Assembly: GCA_905147135.1 (NCBI GenBank)
Contig: LR990053.1
Location: forward strand, 5,654,501 to 5,718,500
Direction of reading: 5' to 3'
DNA length: 64,000 nt
Source of the DNA: Blastobasis lacticolella
Lineage: Eukaryota; Arthropoda; Insecta; Lepidoptera; Blastobasidae
In this document: positions 50,855 through 63,175 of the stretch, in pieces
Layout of the letters: the number at the start of each line of letters is the position of its first letter
Position numbering within the stretch: the first letter of the stretch is position 1
Program-made: the position numbers and the translations under genes
The notes under the pieces: model-generated
Told to the model about the DNA's origin: nothing
Databases searched by the model: none
What the model saw: the letters and a program-made list of their open reading frames with translations, nothing else

Positions 50855-51060
50855 TCATTATCATCATCTTAGCAGCAGGACACCTGCTGTTGGGCTTAGG
50901 CATCCCTCCAGGCCATCCTCCGATCCACCTGTGGCATGTGCGGCATCCATGTCGGTTTCCTACCTCCTCAAGGTCACCGTCCATCTTGCGGGGCCCGTCC
51001 TATCCTGCCTTGCTCGTCAGACTGGCCTGGTCTGGCCTGGTTATCTGGTAATGCCAACCG
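50855..51060 (-). repeat. LINE (RTE-type) 3' fragment, minus strand
   Basis: 'atcattatcatcatcttagc' then 'agcaggacacctgctgttgg' and 'gcttaggcatccctccaggc' read, on the minus strand, as a LINE 3' end with a (TGA)n-like tail. The open frames here are chance. Confidence 0.55.
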
Positions 51061-51089
51061 TCGTAGAGTTGTAGGTATTCCAAAATCTA

Positions 51090-51480
51090 TTAATTTATTT
51101 ATTTATTTTCCAGTTTATTGTACACATAGAACATTAATGAAAAATACAGAGTTATAGATGACACAACAGGCGCTACTTATTTCTTAGAAGAAATCTCTTC
51201 CAGCAGGCCTATCAAAGAGATATGTGATAAGTAGTCGCAGATTAGACATGCACAATATCTAACTAAATATACATACACATATAAAATTCAAATTTTTTTT
51301 TTCAAAATTCAAAATTCAAATTTCTTTATTGATTAGGACATTAAATATCTCTTTCAATCGTCAAAAAGGAGGGGGTAGGAAAGTAGGATGGAAACACACA
51401 GTGACACGCTGACCGCCCTATGGCCGTAGATAAACGTATCCCTCGCCAACCACGACCGAACCGTGCTCGACAATGCCAGG
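51090..51480 (-). repeat. LINE 3' UTR fragments and shared repeat
   Basis: 51092-51295: a (TTTA)n run then 'ccagtttattgtacacatag', 'gagttatagatgacacaaca' and 'aaatctcttccagcagg', a LINE 3' UTR type common in Lepidoptera. 51285-51335: an 'aaaattcaaa' array. 51335-51405: the repeat also found at 985-1052. Confidence 0.5.
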
Positions 51481-53130
51481 CAGAGCCGGAACGCTATATA
51501 CTATTATATAGGTATGTCTAGTATAATTAAGAAAAACCACCTAAAACTACAGCAAGAGTAAGCCAGTCCACCAAGGCAGCACCCGTTCACGAGTATAACG
51601 CTATATACAAATTATCTATAGGCATTGTACCCCGCATTTTCAAGAACTAAGAGAGAGATAGTGCTCTTTCACACGTATAATGATATCTTTGAGATAAAAG
51701 ATCATATCAACTTCTGGACGAGTACATTGTAGAATAAACGACCTTCCTGAAGATTCCCATCGCGTTTAAATCTGATTTTAATGCACACACAGTCACATTT
51801 TATGTTTCCCATCGTTCCCTTAATAAATACTGCAGTTCCCACTATTTACTGGCAACGCATGCAACGGCGCGAGCAGCCGTGCAGTCGCCGCTAGGTGTGG
51901 ATATGAATGCCAAGCGTGTAATATAGCTAGAACTACGAAAGTATCTCTGGCAATTTTGATTTGGTTCGGTTTTCGTGTCATATTCGTCCGATTTCGTGTA
52001 TCCTTTTTTGTTTTAGTTAAGGACTTCAAACGACAGTGTTTAGGTTGACATGGTCTACTGTGTCAAAATGTCCATTACATGAAAATGTCCATTCACATTA
52101 AAATATCCGTTCTACCGATACATCCATTGTACAAACATGTCCACCCTACTGAAAAGCCTCTCTATCGAAATTACACTACCGCTATGTCTACAATCCTGCC
52201 ATATTGTTCACTGTACCGATCCAGCAAAATCTTTAGCCATCCATAAATTACTCTCTAAAGACTGAAGGCCCGCGCACTTTTTAGCATAGCCCAGCGTCGT
52301 CAGTTATTAAGATAGAAATGAAAATGGCATCAAAAGACGCGTCATTATTCAATATATCACGTAATTCAAAACGCTACTCCAATATTTATTGCTTTGGATG
52401 GCAGCTGCCAATCTGACAACCACATGATTATTGTCATAAATGTAATTCAAGAAAATGTTGACTTTTTATACTTTTGTATGTTTGTATACTTACATGCGTT
52501 GAACTCTTTTGAGTTCTTTAACTTTAAAAGACATTACAGGGGGTGCCCCCGTTAATGTCTTTTAAAGTTATGAAAATAAATAAAATTTGCATTTATGTGC
52601 CATTTTTTTATTACTTTAATTCAGAGCGAGGTTATAGGGTTAAATATTAGTGTTATTGTTGTACACACACATAAATACATAATATACGTTATTTTTGTGA
52701 AAACTAAACTAAACGAAAACGATCACAGAATCGCACCACAACTATGACGTATGGCACGGGAGGGAGACTGGTAACCCTGACACAAGCCTGAACTTTTTCG
52801 CCCCGCATCGGACCCACCTGCGTAACTTCCACATCCGGAGTTTCTCGACTTTTCCCAACATATTCCTCTATCTCTTCCTGCAAAGTTCCACGCCCGGAAC
52901 GCTGCGGCGGCGAAACTCGGAAGTTTAATGCTCTTTGATTTATGTATTTGTTGCGAATGTAGGGCGGTTTGAAGTTTAAAATGTTTCTATTCGATGTTTC
53001 AGGTTAAATGCATGTTTGCTAGAAAAATACGTGTAACTGACGTATTCGCTATATAATGCTATTCATCTTTGTCAACAGGGGGTTAATTTATGTCACACAA
53101 GGTTGATTCGCGTATCCATGTTACGCACTC
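51481..53130. other. No gene recognised
   Basis: 52065-52240 is a string of 'tgtcca' motifs ('gtccattaca', 'gtccattcac', 'gtccaccc') that looks like a decayed short tandem repeat. 52495-52570 has an inverted repeat: 'ctttaactttaaaagacatt', a short GC loop, then 'aatgtcttttaaagtta'. No coding region defended. Confidence 0.4.
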
Positions 53131-53138
53131 ACGCCAAG

Positions 53139-53200
53139 GTTTTTTTTATGTTATACGGCAGACAAACAGGCAAGCGGGCCACCTGATGGTAGCGAGGTAG
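53139..53200 (-). repeat. LINE 3' tail, minus strand
   Basis: 'ttttttttatgttatacggc' then 'agacaaacaggcaagcgggc' and 'cacctgatgg' is the inverse of the 3' end of the 61.2-62.6 kb LINE. Only about 60 bases remain. Confidence 0.75.
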
Positions 53201-53214
53201 TGGCTGGCATTCGT

Positions 53215-54370
53215 AAAAAGGTTTCTTTTTGTATAAAAATGATATTGACAGATCATTTTTCTTCAAATGGATTATGGACGGTCGTAGAAAAGTAGTTCCC
53301 CAGAAGTTAACATACTCAAATATGTAGTTTTTTGAATCTCGGTCTGTGTCTCACCAGTAGGTTTTGTCACGTATCCTGGAATCAAACTAGCGGCAGAAGA
53401 GCTTTCGATCTTCTTCCGACAAGGCTACCGCAAATGTTCTCGTAATATTCTCCTTACATACTGCACAATTGCACATACACACCATAGCATTCAATCCTTA
53501 GTCCTCACAGTGACAACGCAGCTGCGGTTCTGCATTGTCGCATGTTATGTGTTATGGCGACAGTTACAGCTTTTTACCAGTGAGCTATTTGCTTCTTTTA
53601 TAAAATTATATAAGCACAGAGTATACATGTATCTTTGGTCCAACAACACATCCAAAAAACTATAAACTAACAATAACTAACTAACTTTGGTTGACTGATA
53701 GAAAAAGCTACGTAGCTTTAAGTCCACCATTGTACTGTAATGTGCATGAAGGTTTAAATAAATAAATATTAATAGTAAGGAAGTACGGCGATGCGTCGTC
53801 GGACCAAACAGGACCAGCCTCAGCATAATGTATGAATGGCAGCAACCAATACTGAGTACGATGTGAGTTCGAAATTCATTTCGTTTGTTGGAGTTCTGTA
53901 CGGTCTCCGCCAAATTTCGAGCTCTCCAAAATAAAGGCTTGAGCTAAGATCAGAGGTCAATACATCGTTTATTATATTTCCTCGATTTAAAAATACGAGT
54001 ACAGTCATCACCCCAAAAACAACGACTACATCGCGCCTCGCGATCGTATCTACGCCGTTTTCGCCGCGAAACCGCCACGGTACATGTCGATAAAATCGCT
54101 TGACATGGTAATATAGGCGATAAATATTAAAAATATCGTCCATAAACACAATTGATACGTTATGACTGAGTCGCGGCACGCGTATTTATGGTTAGTAGGG
54201 GTTTGACACCGACAGCGTGCAGTGAGTAGTATGTTCGTTGGCCGGCGCGGCCGCGGACGGAGCCGCGGTAATGCGTTCGCCGCGAAATACTGCGCGCGCG
54301 CATCGCGGCGGGAACGGTGCTCTACCAGGAATAATGCCGTCTTTCGTTATATTTTCTACTATTGCGACTT
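53215..54370. other. Intergenic with a GC/CpG-rich patch
   Basis: A 119-codon minus-strand frame at 53820-54179 has no recognisable motif and is probably chance. 54235-54315 is very CpG-rich ('ggccggcgcggccgcggacg') and could be a promoter or first exon of a gene reading out of it, but none was identified. Confidence 0.35.
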
Positions 54371-54371
54371 G

Positions 54372-54745
54372 TGATAAGGGCGGCGCTGGCCTAATGCAAC
54401 ACGTAAGCGAGAGGTATGAGTTCGATCCTCAGTGCCGCCATGTCGCCATGTATGGTACAGACGACCTGAGTGGTTCAATGGTCAACATGCCGATCTGCCA
54501 CGCAAGAGGTCCCGGGTTCGATTCCTGGCCGGGCAGAAATTGAAATGATGAATTTTATTTCTGTTACGGGTCTGCACCTTGACCCGTAACAGATTCTATG
54601 TATAATAAGTATGTATTTAAAAAGTATTTAAGTAGTATATCAGTTATCTAGCACCCATAGTACAAGCTTTGTTTAGTTTGGGGCTAGATGGCGCTGTGTG
54701 AATTTGTCCACGAATATTTATTTGTCCACGAATATTTATTTATAC
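54372..54745 (+). repeat. tRNA-like scrap followed by SINE (family A)
   Basis: 54372-54445 resembles the tRNA-like head of family B ('gtaagcgagaggtatgagtt', 'cgatcctcagtgccgcc'). 54461-54745 is a family-A SINE: 'gacctgagtggttcaatggt', 'gggttcgattcctgg', 'ttggggctagatggcgc', and a duplicated tail 'tttgtccacgaatatttatt'. Confidence 0.8.
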
Positions 54746-56340
54746 ATGGTCTACCGCCTAGGCGGTTATGTGCATGGCGTATATCGGTTACCGGTGTCTC
54801 GCCGAGTAAGCACTTGTTAGATAGGGTGTATAGAGTGTACAGATCTCGGGTGTGAATTTAAGTATTTAGAAGATATTAATGATGGTGGTCTAGTATTTTA
54901 TCGAAAACTAAGGATAGAAAGCTTAATGAAATAAAAATAGGGCACATTAGTTAAATATAAATAGCTATTTATTCAGGAAAGGAATAGCATATTTAAACAC
55001 ACATATTAGATCAAATTAGATAAGTTATTATATTATAGGATAGGCAATCATAGCAAACAAAGTTACATGGGAAATATAACAATATATTCTGAACATAATA
55101 AAACATAGCAACATACATATTTATCCCTAAAAATGGGACAATAGTATTACGTATGATTCAATCAATAACCGATTATATAGATAAATAAAACTAATACAAA
55201 ATATAAAGCAACAATAAAACAATGCAAGTTTGTACTTAACTCTGTGCCGGGTCTGGAGCAAAAAGCCCCTCCCAGTCTCTCGACTGTGTTTATATAGCCA
55301 ACATTTGAACGGAAATCGACTACATTTCAACCAATGACAGCACGTTAAATAATTCTAATTAACTATGAAATATTGTGCAAAGATACAAACCAAAAACATA
55401 AAAATAGCTCTTAAAACTATTTTTAATAATTATAAGATAAATTACATGTTAAGAAACCTAAATTTTAGTTAATTAGTATTGAATGTACTTCAAGATTTAA
55501 CATCGTTTAGGAATATCTTACGTTCGTTCAGAAATGTTTATATCTTTATTTGGCAATGTTATTTATTATTAATTACGATAGTTTTACATACAAATAACAA
55601 ATTAAAATACTCTATAATACCATATAATATAACACGGCCATACTGACATGTACTTCGTTCTCGAAGTACTTAAACATTAAGATGGCACGTCAAGCTTAAA
55701 AAATTATGGTATAAATTGTAAAAATAAATAATTACGTATATATATTATATTATTTTAGTACAATTACCATATTTCTTTGCAAAGCAGCTTAGAATAACAT
55801 TTACATATATCCTTATCAATACGCTAAACTACTTAAGCAGTGTTCGGTGCGTTGTATCGAACACGTGACTTAGCTAATTTTCCCTGTACTACCTTAGTAC
55901 TGCATTTTTGGGATTTAACATTCATTTAAATTACAATTATTAACAAGTATTGTAGGACTCTTAATAAACATTTTATATAATTTTAACATTATCTTTTACA
56001 TTCAACATACTGCAATCCCTGCATAAGCACCCTTTCAAGTAATAATATCGCTATGTACCATAGCGATATTATCTAACAAACAAAATCTATATTCCATGGA
56101 CTTGAAGTTATTAGCTGGAGAATGTTATTAGCTTCATAATAATTAATCAAATGAAACATCTTAATATGTTCATAGATGACCATCAAATTAAAAATATAAG
56201 TTGTGCATGTTGTGTCGTTAATGCTGCGTTATTTCTACAATAGTTTATTATAAGTATTGTGAATCTTTCATATTCGTCACATACTTTACTTTTTATTTAA
56301 ACCATACACTATATAAATAAATAATAACCATTTACTTAGC
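54746..56340. other. AT-rich intergenic, no gene recognised
   Basis: 56034-56075 contains an inverted repeat 'taatatcgctatg.taccatagcgatatta' (13-base arms). Otherwise only AT-rich sequence with no defended frame. Confidence 0.35.
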
Positions 56341-56620
56341 ATTTCCGCTTTTTTTTTATTGCATTTCAGCTTTTTACTTTTTTAACATTGTAAAATTTCC
56401 AATAGTCAAAGAAGTCATTAGTAATGCATTTTCGCTTTTTCCCATTACCGGCATCACCTTTACCGGTTACTTACTTAACATTGTAAGATTTCCAATAATC
56501 AATTAAGTCATCAGTAATGCTTTCCGCTTTTTTTTTTACCATTACCGGCATCACCTTTACCGGTGACCGTGATAAAAATACTTTTCTTTTCACCGGCATC
56601 ACCTTTACCGGTGATCCTGA
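56335..56620 (+). repeat. Tandem repeat with 'ccggcatcacctttaccggt' block
   Basis: The block 'ccggcatcacctttaccggt' appears three times (near 56447, 56547 and 56593). The flanking 'taacattgtaa.atttccaat' segment repeats near 56383 and 56477, so a unit of about 95-100 bases is duplicated. Each block has self-complementary ends (accgg/ccggt). Confidence 0.75.
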
Positions 56621-56639
56621 AATGTGTTTATTATATGCC

Positions 56640-57640
56640 TTTACATGCCGGGCCCAACACTCACTGCCTATGAGGCTGTCCGACATCGGGCAAGAAAGTC
56701 AACCATGCATAATATACAAACATTGATATAATAAAATTGAATAGGTACGTGTAGTAAATAGATAATGTTAGTGTTTAGTATAAAATATCTTTTGTAAACA
56801 TTTGGAAGAACAGTAAATCGTGTAGTATTGTTTCTTATGTGTGTGTGAATAAAGTATTTGATTTTACTTCTGGACAGTATCACAATATAATAATAATATA
56901 TAAATGGTACTTATCAGCCAAATTAACCATCATGATCCGTTCGGTCAATTCTGACGTTTGACTTTTCAACCAATAACGGTAGCTAGCAAAATTTTTAATT
57001 TTAATCATCTGTAAGTTTGGACAGAAATTTATAAAGTACGGCATATTACCAGTGACGTCATTGTACATTCTAGGGTCATATAAATTCGTAAGAATTCACG
57101 AGTATATGTATTCACCTTTAACTTCCGTTAGGCGAAACGATTGCAATGTTAATAAACTAAAACATATTTTTCTAAATTAAGTACTTACTTATATGTACAA
57201 GTGGTCCTCACGCTATGATGGATAAAATGTACAATCAAAATTTTAATTATTTACACAGAACTGAAATCCTTGTGCAAAACTGCTATTGTAATATTGATCC
57301 AGCTAGTATGTAAATTATTTAATATTATATTTAGGGAATTAAATTGTACTATTTATTAGATGCTCTCACTTGTTTGCAATGCACTAAGAGGGTACCACAT
57401 AATATTGTAAAATCTGTTTGAAAACTGTGATACGTAATGAAACATGAAATGAAATTAACAATCTTTCGAAACCAAAATATTCGTAACCGTTGTATTGTTT
57501 TTGAAAATTCATAAAAATATCCGAATGTAGTTTATGGAAACAGGTAAAGGTATAGCTTATGATAAAGGTTGTTTTTGTTGAAATTGTAAGGGTTAATCGA
57601 CTGTTCATACTTGTTAAATATGGTGTCTTGCTCGGTCCCA
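56640..57640. other. No gene recognised
   Basis: AT-rich. Short frames on both strands overlap and lack motifs. Confidence 0.35.
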
Positions 57641-57679
57641 AGACGCAGTGCACGGTACTTACTTTTAAGGCCTTGCCAC

Positions 57680-57862
57680 ACACAAAGCTCGGCGCGAGCG
57701 CGGCTCGGGCGCGGCGCGATGCTGGCGCGTTGCCTAGGCAACGATCGCACCGCGCTCGCGCCGCGCTGTCGTTGCCTAGCAACTATCGCGCCGCGCTGTC
57801 GTTGCCTAGCAAATATCGCACCGCGCTCGCGCCGAGCTCACGCCACGCCGGCACCGCGCCGC
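57680..57862. repeat. GC-rich block with three X-box-like palindromes
   Basis: 'gttgcctaggcaac' at 57729-57742 and 'gttgcctagcaa' at 57771 and 57801 sit in a repeated CpG-rich context ('cgcgccgcgctgtc' twice, 'cgcaccgcgctcgcgccg' twice). The motif fits the RFX-factor site GTNRCC-N(0-3)-RGYAAC. It is either a regulatory block or part of a GC-rich transposon end. Confidence 0.55.
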
Positions 57863-58239
57863 CAGGGGTGGACTAACGAACAAAGCGGGAAAGGCGGCTT
57901 GCCCCGGGCCTCTGGTCCAGGGGGGCCTCCAAACGTCTCCAAGTTGCCTTGATCAAATCCTATACAAGGCTTTAAAATATGCTTAGAACATATCGAAGAG
58001 GTGGTTCGGAGTTGTGACAGGGGCGTAGCTATCGCCGTATCACTATTCAAACAGAATTAAGATCAGGGTCGAGGACCCCCTCCGCCAAAGAAGTAATTTT
58101 AACTAAATAAATAAAAACACTTAAACATACAAATGTGAACTGAATAAAAAGCTTGTAAAATTACATCAAACTTCTTAAACTGGGGGCCTTATAAAGGTGG
58201 TCCGCCCCGGGCCTCTGATGGACTTAGTCCGGTACTGCC
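57863..58239. mobile_element. Possible MITE with CAGGGGTGGACTAA-type ends
   Basis: The left end 'caggggtggactaacg' and the inverse of the right end 'cagtaccggactaagtcc' are alike. 'ccccgggcctctg' occurs near both ends (57901 and 58206). A hAT-like origin is possible; no clean 8-base duplication is visible. Confidence 0.45.
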
Positions 58240-59600
58240 GGCGTCGCGCCAACAAAGTGTTGCCAATGTACGCTATTTATCGCCATCTGGGGTATTCGAG
58301 ATTAAAATTAGCGACGAAAAAATTGTAATGGTGAATTGTTTAGGCTATCTCAGGCTTTGGGCCAAGGTACATAAATAAACATAATCTAAACCCGACGGTT
58401 TCGCGGATGATTGTGGGTTCCAAGTACATTTACCTACTATAATAGGACCACGATTAGTCCGAATCAACTGACAGTGGTAGAAAATATAAAATGTGGATAT
58501 GGCAATATCTATTGGATAATCTGTCCTTGTCAGTCATTGTCCATTATTATTTAGGCGATCCGCACACTGGAACGCAACACCGTACAGTTGTGCGTGAGGT
58601 GCGTTAGTGCGTGACATAAAGTTATTTGAGCTGTCATCGGTTTCTATGGAAATTACTCATAGACGAACACACTGACAACACATCCACGCGCGTTCGTGCG
58701 GATCCGTAGTTATTTTTCTTTGCAACATTTGACACGGGCTGCGGGTCAGATAAGTTTTTGGCGCTGTACTTTCCACATAAAAAGGCGTCAAATAGGCCGC
58801 TGCTGTGAAGTGAGGTCTCCAGGATTGTCAAATAGGTATTCCGTTACTCAGTTCTCAAATTATTTTTCGCCTAAATAATATAAATTTATGAAAAGATTAT
58901 AACAATTTGGAGAATTCCTAAATTTTTTATTGTATATAAAACAATATAAAAATTATACATATTTCCAAATTTCGCCAGAATGAACGCTGCGCTCCAATGT
59001 GCCAATCGCCTCAACAATATTTTTCAAGTCTGTCAAATTATTTGTTATGACTTTTATGAATGACGTTCTATGACGGATAAAAGACATAGCATTAGTTGCC
59101 ATACAGAAATTTTCTTTTTTTTAAAGCGATTCGGTCTTAGCGTGGTCCTACTATACTGCTCTTGCTGACACTAGCATACATCAGCTATACATCTTGATGC
59201 GGTTGAACGAACAAATAACTCTGACGGTTACCGTAGTCAATAAAACAGCGCCGTCTACAGTGCCACAAAAATGTCTGACCGGGTAACAGCATCGCTGTTG
59301 TTGGCATTGACATAACATTTCAAAACGGCAACACTTAGTTCCGGTTTTGGCCACCGGATCGAATAGGTTTGTCAACAATCTTGTCTAGCCGCCAGATATA
59401 ACATTGTTAACGCGTACAAGAATTTGTATGGACAGTGGTAACCATTCCAATAGCTATGTTTATTTATTTATTTATTTATTAATCCTTACAATATTTCGTA
59501 CATTCTGTCTTACTTATAGTTACCCTGCCAAACTGCATAACAGTTTGTTGGCAATGGTGTTTCTCTCGTAATACAATCCGGATAACGCTTACAACTGGTT
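58240..59600. other. Intergenic, no gene recognised
   Basis: 59459-59590 has a (TTTA)n start and 'accctgccaaactgcataac', probably a LINE 3' UTR on the minus strand. No frame with motifs. Confidence 0.35.
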
Positions 59601-59629
59601 AACAAATTCATCACTTAGTTTTACTTACA

Positions 59630-60235
59630 CAACCAACTTGTAATCCTGTGCATACACAATAAGTGGAGCCATACAGATAGTTCATTACATACTCATAAAC
59701 TACACCACTATACACCCCGGGACGGGTCCCAAGGTATACAACGGTGCAACACATGATCATGAATACCGTGCGACGGTTGCTCATTGGGTGGACCCAACGA
59801 GCAACCGGCACACAGCACTGCATAGGTACAAATCTGTGAATGTCTTTAACTCACACAAGCAACCCATATGAGCTAGTCTTGAACATATATAATAATAAAT
59901 AGAGCCATACAGATAGATCATTACATACCCATATATTACACCACTATACACCCCGGGACGGGTCCCAAGGTATACAACGGTGCAACACACAAGCATGAAT
60001 ACCGTGCTCATTGGGTGGGCCCAACGAGCAACCGCCACACAGCACCACGCAGATACACCTCTGTACATGTCTTTTACTTACACAACCAACCCACATGAGC
60101 TAATCTTGTGCATATACAATAAGTGGAGCCTATAAAATAATAAATGCAGAATGCATACATAAAAATGGAGCCATACAGATAGTTCATAACATGTCCATAT
60201 ATTACACCACTATACACCCCGAGATGGGTCCCAAG
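59630..60235. repeat. Tandem repeat, about 236-base unit, two and a half copies
   Basis: 'agccatacagatag' occurs at 59667, 59903 and near 60169. Each copy then has 'acaccactatacaccccggg', 'acgggtcccaaggtatacaa' and 'attgggtgg.cccaacgagc'. The third copy carries a short insertion and ends near 60235. On the minus strand both full copies keep the same reading frame (TVVYLGTRPGVYSGV), but no start or partner supports a gene. Confidence 0.8.
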
Positions 60236-61020
60236 AGATGTGTAATACGTCGTTGGATAGCTATTTTCAAGCTGAACAAAAGTAACTATGGCGCTTGTTC
60301 CAAATATTAGTCCGTTCCGGTTTATGCTGTACTATACATACTACAGTAATAAGTATTTTTTTCTGTTCTACCCACATTTAATAGTCAGAACTAAATCCAC
60401 GGTGTTATACCGCCAGTGCAAAGTTACATCGTGCGCATGCATGTAAGACGGCCAAATCAAAAACAATCAGATGGAGTGCATTGAATTTGATTGAAGATAC
60501 CAACTAATTATGGCCATTTTTTTTTGCAATAAACACTGAAATATTTATTGCAAATGCTAAAAACATAAGTTTTACAAATAATACATGATGTTTATTATAC
60601 TTTACATAAAAAAGATACTCCATTGCTGTTTTTGGTTGCTGCTTATCGGAATTGCGTACGAATTAGAGGCAGCCTCAGGTTGAGGCACGCACTAAAATAT
60701 AAATACATAAATTACAAAAAAATTCTACCATAAATATTTAAAAAACTCCAAAAAAATTCTACCGTAAATATTTAATAATTTCACCTGGCAAGTGCGTTTT
60801 GACAAATGTCAAAGACACAAATACGTAAGAGTGGGTTACTTAAGCCCGCGGGGACTATTCTAGCGACAAATCCCGGTTCAGCCGCTAGCGATAAATCTGT
60901 TAGAAAAAAGTCGAATTTGATTCTGTACGGCGGTAAGTCAATTGTACACGAACAAGAAGAACTACGATCCATGGCCATGAAGTAAGCTTTGGGCAATTGT
61001 TCGTCTATTTTATACTGAAC
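60236..61020. other. No gene recognised
   Basis: AT-rich. A duplicated 'aaaaaaattctacc.taaata' segment occurs at 60718 and 60752. No coding region defended. Confidence 0.35.
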
Positions 61021-61235
61021 TAGCGGACCCGACAGACGTTGTCCTGTCTACACGTCTTTAATTTGAAAATTTCAAACTTTTTTTAATAAGCTAAAACATT
61101 CTGACAAAATTGTGAATCTAAACCATTCCCAGATCCCCTTGAACACACACAAAAAATTTCATCAAAATCGGTCCAGTCGTTTGAGAGAAGTTCAGTGACA
61201 TACACACTCACAGAAGAATTATATATATAAAGATA
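61021..61235 (+). repeat. Widespread arthropod interspersed repeat
   Basis: 'actagcggacccgacagacg', 'tttcatcaaaatcggtccag' and terminal 'atatatataaagat' form a repeat tail I know from many arthropod genomes. The LINE frame starts directly after it. Confidence 0.6.
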
Positions 61236-62578
61236 TTACTCGAGGATCGCCAGCTGATCAGTGACCGTCAATATGGCTTTCGTCATGGTCGCTCAGCTGG
61301 TGACCTTCTTGTGTACCTAACACACCGGTGGGCTGAGGCTGTCGAGAGCAAGGGGGAGGCTCTGGCTGTCGGTCTTGATATAGCCAAGGCATTTGATCGG
61401 GTCTGGCACAGGGCACTGCTAACAAAACTCCCGAAGTACGGTATCCCCGAGGGGCTCTGCAATTGGGTATCCAGCTTTCTGTCTGGACGGAGCATCCAAG
61501 TCGTTGTCGACGGATGCTGCTCCGATACCAAGACCATTAATTCTGGAGTACCCCAAGGTTCAGTGCTATCTCCCACGCTGTTTCTTCTGCATATCAATGA
61601 TATGCTAAATATTCCCAGTATTCATTGCTATGCAGATGACAGTACTGGAGATGCTTGTTATACTGGCCGTGCGAATATCCCTCGTTCCGTGGTGTCGGAA
61701 AGCCGAATAAGACTTGTGTCAGAGATTGAACACTCCTTGGAGCAAGTTGCTCACTGGGGCAGACTGAACCTAGTGGAATTCAACCCTTCAAAGACACAGG
61801 TCTGCGCATTTTCCGCCAAAAAGGATCCCTTTGTCAATGTGCCGAAGTTCCAAGGGACACCCCTTTCCGTCTCAAAAAGTATCGGGATCCTTGGTGTCGA
61901 CATATCGGATAACGTGCGCTTCCGGAGTCACCTAGAAGGTAAGGCCAAACTGGCTTCGAAAAAGCTTGGCGTGCTTAACCGGTCCAGGCGATACTTCACC
62001 CCAGGGCAGCGCCTGCTGCTGTACAAGGCACAGGTGCGGCCTCATATGGAGTATTGTTCCCATCTTTGGGCCGGCGAAACTGCCGACCTGCTTAATCCTT
62101 TGGACTCCGTACAGAGACGCGCCGTACGAATTGTCGACGATCCCATACAAACAAGCAAGTTAGAACCACTGGCTAACCGAAGGGACTTTGGCTCCCTGTG
62201 TGTGTTCTATCGGCTGTACAATGGGGAGTGTTCCGAGGAACTTTTCGATCTGGTGCCCACAGCACAATTCCGCCATCGCACCACCCGCCGTGGGCTGGGT
62301 ACTCATCCCCACTACGTAGACCCTCTGTTGGTCACCACGCGAAGGTTCGAAAGAACGTTTCTCGCTCGTTCGATTCGGATGTGGAATGAGCTCCCAGCCA
62401 CAGTGTTTCCTTTGGACTATGACATGGGATCGTTCAAGAGGTATATTAGAGGTCTCTTTAGAGGCGGGCAACGCATTGGTGACTCCCCTGGTGTTGCTGA
62501 TGTCCATAGGCGGCGGTGACCACTTTCCATCAGGTGGCCCGCTTGCCTGTTTGTCTGCTAAGTAACATAAAAAAAAAA
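61236..62578 (+). mobile_element. 5'-truncated LINE (Jockey/CR1 group)
   Basis: Coding part to 62519, a short 3' UTR 'ccactttccatcaggtggcc' then 'cgcttgcctgtttgt', and a poly(A) tail at 62570-62578. Its 3' end is the source family for fragments at 37440, 45165, 46300 and 53139 (inverse). Confidence 0.85.
61240..62519 (+). pseudogene. LINE reverse transcriptase, 5'-truncated
   Basis: An open frame of over 400 codons (first Met 61311). It contains VGLDIAKAFDRVWHRALLTK, SGVPQGSVLSPTLFLLHIND and YADDS as the catalytic box, then the thumb and a C-terminal domain (YKAQVRPHMEYCSHLW, RTFLARSIRMWNELPATVF). The endonuclease and early RT motifs are missing, so it cannot move alone. No stop codons, so insertion is recent. 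Confidence 0.85.
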
Positions 62579-62649
62579 GCGAAATTGAAATCTTAATAAA
62601 AAAATCATAATCACCTTGGCGTTAATGTCCCGATTGTGCTTTTGCGCCC

Positions 62650-63175
62650 GAAGGCCTGGGATCCGCCTTGACCATGATCCATGTTTTCGCAGATCAGGTA
62701 ATTACAGTGGAGCTACTGCCATCTGACCTTCGTGACCCTGCTACAAGGGGACTCTGACCAGATTGGATCATGGTTACACATTCAGTCGCCTGTATAAATT
62801 AAATAAATAAATATTCGTGGACAAATTCACACAGCGCCATCTAGCCCCAAAGTAAAGCTTGTGTTATGGGTGCTAGATAAGTGATAAACTACTTAAATAC
62901 TTTTTAAATACATATTTATTATATATAGAACACCCAGACCCGTAACAGAAATTAAAATTCATTATTTCAATTTCTGCCCGGCCGGGAATCGAACCCGGGA
63001 CCTCTTGACCGGCATGTTAACCATTGAACCACTCAGGTGTATGTGCAGGTTTCATCACGATGTTTTCCCTCACCGTAAGAGCATCATTGGTACATGGCCG
63101 CAGCGGGATTCGAACCTGGTACCTCTCGCTTATTAGTCAAATACCCTAACCGCTCGGCCACTGAGGCTCTCCAGA
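62650..63175 (-). repeat. Family-B SINE split by another SINE
   Basis: 62650-62794 ('gatccatgttttcgcagatc', 'attggatcatggttacacat') and 63036-63175 ('tttcatcacgatgttttccc', tRNA-like head with 'gggattcgaacctggtacct') are the two halves of one family-B SINE on the minus strand. The uninterrupted copy at 35.17-35.46 kb shows they were adjacent. Confidence 0.75.
62795..63035 (-). repeat. tRNA-derived SINE (family A), inserted in family-B SINE
   Basis: The inverse of the unit at 54461-54745: 'gccatctagccccaaagtaa', 'ctgcccggccgggaatcgaa' and 'ggcatgttaaccattgaacc' in order. Complete, with a (AAAT)n side facing left. Confidence 0.85.

Noticed and set aside
53820..54179. 119-residue minus-strand frame as a gene
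   Set aside because: No motif, no splice or promoter context, and no recognisable family; likely a chance open frame.
57384..57952. Overlapping frames in the GC-rich patch as genes
   Set aside because: Several frames on both strands are open only because of GC-rich repeats; products are low-complexity Ala/Arg.
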